Below, one piece after another: positions 5,587 through 8,562 of a DNA stretch of 8,562 nt; the stretch's first letter is position 1; each line of letters opens with the position of its first letter. The DNA comes from JAPUDQ01 sp964462335 (GTDB lineage Bacteria; Patescibacteriota; Saccharimonadia; Saccharimonadales; Saccharimonadaceae). The stretch covers positions 1 through 8,562 of the forward strand of contig CAYWYG010000030.1 in NCBI GenBank assembly GCA_964462335.1, written 5' to 3'. The notes under the pieces are model-generated. The model was not told where the DNA came from. It did not search any database and worked only from the letters and a program-made list of their open reading frames with translations. The position numbers were made by a program, and so were the translations under genes.

Positions 5587-6018
5587 CTAACGGTTATGAA
5601 GCGCAAACGCACGCGTCACTGCCGTATCGTCTGGCGACATGATCTGATAATTGCCCGAATCATCCTCACCCACCCAGGCAAAGGCATCATGTTCGTCGCT
5701 GAGCGTCACCGACGTGTTGGCGACACGACATGTCATATAGAGTGCCACGATATGATGCGGCACATCTTTGATGACTGGCCACCATTCGCCGACGTAGAGC
5801 GGCTCGCCAGGCGTGATGGTCAGCCCCGTTTCCTCGAGTACTTCACGTGCCAGTCCATCGTAAAATTTCTCATCACCACCGATCCGTCCACCCGGGACAC
5901 CCCATCGACCGATGTTGGTCCCCTCCTCATAGCTCGACGCTTCCCGCAGGAGTAACACCTTGCCTTCGTTATTCACGATCACGGCTTTGGCTGCAACCTT
6001 CAATACTGTGTCACTCAT
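5587..6018 (-). CDS. Nudix hydrolase
   Basis: A 143-residue Nudix protein, which hydrolyses nucleoside diphosphates linked to another moiety (damaged nucleotides, nucleotide sugars, cofactors). The full Nudix box GX5EX7REUXEEXGU is present at residues 44-66: Gly44, Glu50, Arg58-Glu59, Glu62-Glu63, Gly65-Leu66. The two Glu of REVLEE bind the catalytic Mg2+. The domain starts with the usual KAVIVNNEGKVLLL strands (11-24), and WGVPGG precedes the box. The start at 6018 forms a 4-nt ATGA overlap with the preceding gene, with AAAGAGA just upstream. A start 14 codons earlier is open but would run far into that gene. The substrate is not predictable. Its place between a flavin protein and the nuclease-like gene suggests a common transcript. 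Confidence 0.93.
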   Translation of the reverse strand: MSDTVLKVAAKAVIVNNEGKVLLLREASSYEEGTNIGRWGVPGGRIGGDEKFYDGLAREVLEETGLTITPGEPLYVGEWWPVIKDVPHHIVALYMTCRVANTSVTLSDEHDAFAWVGEDDSGNYQIMSPDDTAVTRAFALHNR

Positions 6019-6392
6019 TGCGATCTCTTTTCTAATGCTAGTTCCCGTTTCTGATGCCACTCATCGTTGATCCATGCTCGATCGGCTGTAAAGCGATAGC
6101 GCGCATAGTCATCACCGCGTCGCTCGGTGATCTCTACCTTTCCCTGCGCACAGTAGTCAAATGCTTCCCATTCATCTGCGCTGGCGCGAAATACCGTCAC
6201 CGCAGCCTGCAGCGTCTCCAGTAGGAGGTGTGAATGCACCGCATCTGTCCGCGAGTCCCATTCAAACGTGCGGAGACCATCACGGCGTTGTATCTTGAGC
6301 GGGACTGCCCACGGTGAACCATCCTCTAGCGTCACCGCCAGCACCATATGCGTCTGCCCCGCCAAAAACTCCTCGGTTTTTTGTTCGTCCAT
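6015..6392 (-). CDS. Pyridoxamine 5'-phosphate oxidase-like FMN-binding split-barrel protein
   Basis: A 125-residue protein of the PNPOx-like split beta-barrel superfamily. These small flavin- or F420-binding proteins act as oxidases or reductases, or as general stress proteins. The N-terminal region (EEFLAGQTHMVLAVTLEDGSP then WAVPL, about residues 7-32) is the typical first helix and strand pair. It is followed by DGLRTFEWDSRTDAVHSHLL (38-57) and a barrel strand with GKVEITER (84-91). It is shorter than true PdxH (about 200+ aa) and lacks its C-terminal dimerisation region, so B6 synthesis is unlikely. No ribosome binding site precedes the ATG at 6392. A GGTAGTATA sequence 8-17 nt upstream could act as a -10 box for a near-leaderless transcript. 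It is first in the operon and overlaps the Nudix gene by ATGA. Confidence 0.8.
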   Translation of the reverse strand: MDEQKTEEFLAGQTHMVLAVTLEDGSPWAVPLKIQRRDGLRTFEWDSRTDAVHSHLLLETLQAAVTVFRASADEWEAFDYCAQGKVEITERRGDDYARYRFTADRAWINDEWHQKRELALEKRSQ

Positions 6393-6400
6393 GATACGTC

Positions 6401-6537
6401 TATACTACCAAATCCTCCCTCAAAACCACCACTCTGGCTCCGCTCGCGTCTTTTATCCTCCAAAAAGTATACTGTTTGATGCGATCGCACAAAATAGTAT
6501 ACTTTTTTTGCCTCACAGGGGTGAATTTGGTAGTATA
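6401..6537. promoter_or_regulatory. Divergent promoter/operator region with dyads and repeated AGTATA sites
   Basis: This is the spacer between the flavin-protein operon (minus) and the tsaC-like gene (plus). A 13-bp sequence, ATTTGGTAGTATA, occurs twice in inverted orientation: on the minus strand at 6401-6413 and on the plus strand at 6525-6537. Each copy ends within about 10 nt of a start codon. Between them a concentric dyad spans 6462-6507: AAAAAGTATACT at left, AGTATACTTTTT at right, and the palindrome TGCGATCGCA (6480-6489) at the exact centre. The AGTATACT octamers are themselves palindromes 30 bp apart. TATACT also fits a -10 box on both strands; on plus, TTGATG (6476-6481) lies 16 bp before TATACT (6498-6503). 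Confidence 0.6.
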
Positions 6538-6544
6538 TCAGTCT

Positions 6545-7114
6545 ATGCAGATATATAGCTCCTTGCGTGAGCCCGCAGTCGCTGACGCGCTCTGTCGTGG
6601 CCAGGTTGCCGTGATCCCGACCGATACGGTTTACGGGCTCGTCGCCCATGCGCAGGACAGAGCGGCAATCGCACGGCTGTACGCGCTCAAACCGCGCGAG
6701 CGTCAGCCTGGCACTATCGTCGCTGCAAACACCGAGCAGTTGCATGAGCTGGGTTTTTCCTATCGATCACTCCACATTGCCGACAAATACTGGCCCGATG
6801 CACTCAGTGTCGTGCTCGATGCGCAACAAGTCCCCAACTATCTCAAGACAAACCTGCCTGACCTCGCAGTGCGCATCCCCAACCACCATGATCTCCTAGA
6901 GCTACTCCGTGTGACTGGCCCGCTCATGACGACAAGTGCCAACCTGCCCTCCCAGCCGACCGCGACGACGGTCAAAGAAGCGTGGGCGTATTTTGGTGAT
7001 GATGTCGATATCTATGTCGACGCTGGGCCGATCACCGATCCGCTCCCATCGACGATCATACGTATCGACGACGGCACTATCACCGTCATCCGCGCTGGCG
7101 CGGTGAGTATGTAG
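6545..7114 (+). CDS. tsaC: Sua5/YciO/YrdC-family threonylcarbamoyl-AMP synthase (TsaC-type)
   Basis: A 189-residue single-domain protein of the TsaC/YrdC type. It makes threonylcarbamoyl-AMP from threonine, bicarbonate and ATP for the t6A37 modification of ANN-decoding tRNAs in the cytoplasm. Family signs are AVIPTDTVYGL (22-32) and the KxR motif (Lys49, Arg51). VRIPNH (109-114) follows, then GPLMTTSAN (125-133) carrying the SxN motif (Ser131, Asn133), and STIIRI...VIRAGAV near the end. The C-terminal Sua5 domain is absent, as in short TsaC proteins. The ATG at 6545 was chosen because the domain begins at once; the frame extends to 6476 but that part overlaps the promoter dyad and is not protein-like. 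No ribosome binding site is visible. It is the only plus-strand gene, divergent from the flavin-protein operon and convergent with the GNAT operon (15-nt gap). Confidence 0.9.
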   Translation: MQIYSSLREPAVADALCRGQVAVIPTDTVYGLVAHAQDRAAIARLYALKPRERQPGTIVAANTEQLHELGFSYRSLHIADKYWPDALSVVLDAQQVPNYLKTNLPDLAVRIPNHHDLLELLRVTGPLMTTSANLPSQPTATTVKEAWAYFGDDVDIYVDAGPITDPLPSTIIRIDDGTITVIRAGAVSM

Positions 7115-7129
7115 ACGGTTTTACGCATC

Positions 7130-7309
7130 TCACGCGGCTTTTTTGTCGACATCAAATGCCATCAACGGCCAGCGCGCATCGGGACTTTCCAATAGCTGCG
7201 CACCCATGCGGCGATATAGCTCGACTACCCTCTGTTGGGCTCGAAATGTCAATCTATCGTGGCCTTCAGCTCTCACCGTTTCCAGAAGTTGATGTATCGC
7301 GACTGTCCC
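7130..7309 (-). CDS. GNAT acetyltransferase, 3' segment of a frameshifted gene
   Basis: This segment supplies the second half of the GNAT fold. GTVAIHQLLETVRAEG is the helix following the acetyl-CoA loop, then LTFRAQQRVVELYRRMGAQLL is the motif B strand and helix (the usual 'A...LYrrlGF' pattern), and it ends AFDVDKKAA. It continues directly from RGLGM in the other frame. An open frame extends upstream to 7438, but there it is only an antisense-like shadow of the 5' segment (Cys/Arg-rich and not protein-like). With one extra G in the GGG run at 7307-7309 the two segments make a 169-residue protein, a normal GNAT length. Confidence 0.75.
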   Translation of the reverse strand, partial: GTVAIHQLLETVRAEGHDRLTFRAQQRVVELYRRMGAQLLESPDARWPLMAFDVDKKAA

Positions 7310-7638
7310 ATGCCGAGCCCACGAGCGCTGTGTGTAGTCGCCACGCCTTCCCCAAACGGTTGTCCGTCCCGAATGTCGAGCTTCGCAACAGTCGTAATCC
7401 TGTCCCCGTCCTCTTCTGCAATGCCAGCCACAAAACACCGACCGCCCTGAAGCTGATCGTATACTTCATAAAAATCGTCTATGCTCCCAAATGTAACCTC
7501 ACGATCATCATCTTCGTTGAGCGCCGTTGCGTAAATTTTCGCCAGTCGTCGTAGCTCCTCTGGTACATCGTCAAGGTCAGTCCAAACCGCGTCTTCTGGT
7601 ACATGATATTCACGAAAGAACTTTTCAGAACCACTCAT
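7273..7638 (-). CDS. GNAT acetyltransferase, 5' segment of a frameshifted gene
   Basis: The first 111 residues of a GNAT-like N-acetyltransferase. There is a helical N-terminus (PEELRRLAKIYATALNE), then strands FVAGIAEEDG and RITTVAKLDI. Motif A follows as VATTHSARGLGMG (99-111), containing the R-x-x-G-x-G acetyl-CoA pyrophosphate loop (Arg106, Gly109, Gly111). Straight after the loop the frame switches to QSRYINFWKR and stops at 7273. The correct continuation (TVAIHQLLE) is in the adjacent frame. The start at 7638 overlaps the stop of the upstream GNAT gene as ATGA, so translation is coupled. Either the assembly has lost one G or the gene is a young pseudogene. As written, the protein would lack half of the cofactor site and should be inactive. 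Confidence 0.8.
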   Translation of the reverse strand: MSGSEKFFREYHVPEDAVWTDLDDVPEELRRLAKIYATALNEDDDREVTFGSIDDFYEVYDQLQGGRCFVAGIAEEDGDRITTVAKLDIRDGQPFGEGVATTHSARGLGMGQSRYINFWKR

Positions 7639-8162
7639 ACGAGTTTTTTCACCATCAGGAGCGCGTCGACCGTGACGTGCCGAGTCTCGCCACTGTCAGT
7701 TGTCTCATCCCATTCGGCCTTGTAGGTGTCACTGTCGCCGCAGTGGCGATACTCATAGCCGAGTGATTCGTAGAGGTGGCGGGCGGTTGTATTGTCCGGC
7801 TCGACGCCGAGTGCCAATTCCATACGCCCGCGGCGCTTTGCTTCATCTTCGACCGTCTGCATGAGTGCTCTCGCGATACCTTGGGAGCGAGCGCGTTCGT
7901 TGACCCAGAGCGCAGTGACCATGGCTGCGCCACGCGCATATCGCCAGACATCTGGTTCCTCGGGTTGTGCCAGCCACAGGCTGACGCGCCCGATATAGGT
8001 ATCGACATAGCCCTCGACTTCTCGTCGTGCGGCCAAAAGTACGATCTCATCGCGCCCCATCATGTCACTCACTTTTTTGACATAATGGGGATCCATCGCC
8101 GTCTGCCGCGCCACGATGTGCAGCATGATCGGTGGGATGATCTCGACTTTGATCTCGTCCAT
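7635..8162 (-). CDS. GNAT-family N-acetyltransferase
   Basis: A 175-residue protein of the GNAT superfamily, which transfers acetyl from acetyl-CoA to an amine. After a mixed N-terminus (VLLAARREVEGYVDTYIGRVSLW, about residues 41-63), motif A reads MVTALWVNERARSQGIARAL (81-100). It includes the R-x-x-G-x-A loop (Arg92, Gly95, Ala97). Motif B is ELALGVEPDNTTARHLYESLGY (115-136), with the typical Asn and LYESLGY helix. The start at 8162 is preceded by GAGA and lies 7 nt after the HAD stop. A longer frame to 8456 is only a shadow of the HAD gene. The stop overlaps the next GNAT start by ATGA. Substrate unknown; two adjacent GNATs and a HAD could form a small modification or resistance cassette, but nothing in the sequence fixes the substrate. 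Confidence 0.9.
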   Translation of the reverse strand: MDEIKVEIIPPIMLHIVARQTAMDPHYVKKVSDMMGRDEIVLLAARREVEGYVDTYIGRVSLWLAQPEEPDVWRYARGAAMVTALWVNERARSQGIARALMQTVEDEAKRRGRMELALGVEPDNTTARHLYESLGYEYRHCGDSDTYKAEWDETTDSGETRHVTVDALLMVKKLV

Positions 8163-8169
8163 GGTCTCA

Positions 8170-8562
8170 TTATGGCTGAGAGAGCAGTACTTCGCAATCG
8201 TTTTTGCACTGCAAGGCGTTTTGGTACCTGACCGTCCGCATGCCAAGCGCCCTCGCTGGCTCGCAGTAGCGCTCTTTGTCATCGACAAATAGACACTCGC
8301 TCGGCTCGCAGCCGACAGCCTCAGCCGCCGCGAGATATATCCGAGAATCTGGCTTGACGATACCGAGATCGCATGACAGCACGGTCGCATCAAAGAGTGC
8401 GTGATGGTGAGCGCCGAGCAATTCCGGGAGTATATCGGCCGCGATATTTGAGACAACTGCGAGTTTGTAGCGGGGCTTCAGAGACGAGATGTAGCGAAAT
8501 AACTCTTCATTGGGTGCATCCTGCTCAAATATCTCCCTTATCTCAGCCGTCGTCAAGCCGAC
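8170..8562 (-). CDS. HAD-superfamily hydrolase (HAD-IA type), 5' end beyond the window
   Basis: The 130 visible C-terminal residues show motif II Ser-Asn in LAVVSN, motif III Lys in IVKPD, and motif IV Asp-Asp in LFVDDKERYC. The frame stays open to the window edge. The nucleophile motif I and most of the cap lie outside, so the apparent TTG start at 8556 should not be taken as real. It resembles the HAD fragment at 2411-2968 segment by segment (LFDATVLSCDLGIVKPD against LFDVTILSYEVHMVKPD), so the two are paralogues or close family members. It is followed after 7 nt by the GNAT gene, suggesting one operon. Substrate not predictable. Confidence 0.87.
   Translation of the reverse strand, partial: VGLTTAEIREIFEQDAPNEELFRYISSLKPRYKLAVVSNIAADILPELLGAHHHALFDATVLSCDLGIVKPDSRIYLAAAEAVGCEPSECLFVDDKERYCEPARALGMRTVRYQNALQCKNDCEVLLSQP

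Noticed and set aside
5446..5955. A 169-codon plus-strand frame opposite the Nudix and nuclease-like genes
   Set aside because: His/Pro/Arg-rich antisense shadow spanning two convincing minus-strand genes.
6332..6745. A 137-codon minus-strand frame across the divergent promoter and the start of the tsaC-like gene
   Set aside because: It crosses the dyad region and overlaps two well-supported genes in other frames; composition is not protein-like.
7115..7144. Bidirectional terminator between the convergent tsaC-like and GNAT genes
   Set aside because: There is a T6 run at 7139-7144 but I find no convincing stem before it; the 15-nt gap leaves little room.
8163..8456. N-terminal extension of the GNAT frame up to 8456
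   Set aside because: This part lies inside the HAD gene in another frame and is Ser/Arg/Cys-rich without domain character; the ATG at 8162 fits the GNAT family.
1..8562. Recoded UGA (Gly or Trp), as in some CPR lineages
   Set aside because: UGA serves as the terminating codon of several genes (for example at 2411, 6015 and 7635) directly at 4-nt overlaps or gene ends, so the standard bacterial code applies.
1..8562. tRNA, rRNA, CRISPR arrays, insertion sequences or attachment sites
   Set aside because: No cloverleaf-like segments, regularly spaced direct repeats, transposase motifs or terminal repeats were seen on either strand.

Overview
The window looks like a piece of a Candidatus Saccharibacteria (TM7, Patescibacteria/CPR) genome or metagenome bin. 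I infer this from the style of the genes: a compact single TatA plus TatC, a small Thr/Ser-rich exported beta protein ending in a 'GTYTDTVTYTA'-type tail, several short lineage-type hypothetical proteins, and minimal spacing with many overlapping genes. TGA is used as a normal stop throughout, so the UGA=Gly code of Gracilibacteria/Absconditabacteria does not apply. A run of exactly 100 N (2969-3068) marks a scaffold gap, so this is a draft assembly. All genes but one lie on the minus strand, and the text below follows transcription, right to left.

Right end (8562 to 7130, minus): the 3' part of a HAD-family hydrolase runs in from outside the window. A GNAT acetyltransferase follows after 7 nt, and a second GNAT overlaps that one by ATGA. 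The second GNAT is split by a one-base frameshift exactly in its acetyl-CoA phosphate-binding loop. The only plus-strand gene, a TsaC/YrdC-type threonylcarbamoyl-AMP synthase (6545-7114), converges on this operon.

Middle (6544 to 3712): the spacer between the divergent tsaC-like gene and the next minus operon holds a concentric 46-bp dyad with two AGTATACT palindromes. It also holds a 13-bp sequence repeated in inverted orientation just upstream of both start codons. The minus operon encodes a pyridoxamine-phosphate-oxidase-like flavin protein, a Nudix hydrolase (ATGA overlap), a protein with a PD-(D/E)XK-nuclease-like motif, and a small single-span membrane protein (17-nt overlap). A separately promoted gene of unknown function follows (4379-3712); it too is broken by a one-base frameshift at a homopolymer.

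Left end (3624 to 1, minus): a membrane-anchored exported protein has a near-consensus promoter placed so that its mRNA should be leaderless. It runs into the N gap. A second HAD hydrolase comes out of the gap; the apparent single reading frame across the gap is an artefact. Then come tatA, tatC (with an unusual basic tail of about 120 residues), a 63-residue membrane peptide with a degenerate Tat-like motif, and a secreted Thr/Ser-rich protein with its own strong promoter and a clear terminator.

Functionally the window combines twin-arginine export and envelope proteins (left) with small housekeeping and detoxification enzymes (right). I see no mobile element, CRISPR array, rRNA or tRNA. The least explained items are the nuclease-like/membrane-protein pair, the tatC-linked micropeptide, the divergent dyad, and the two frameshifts, each of which is repaired by adding one base.
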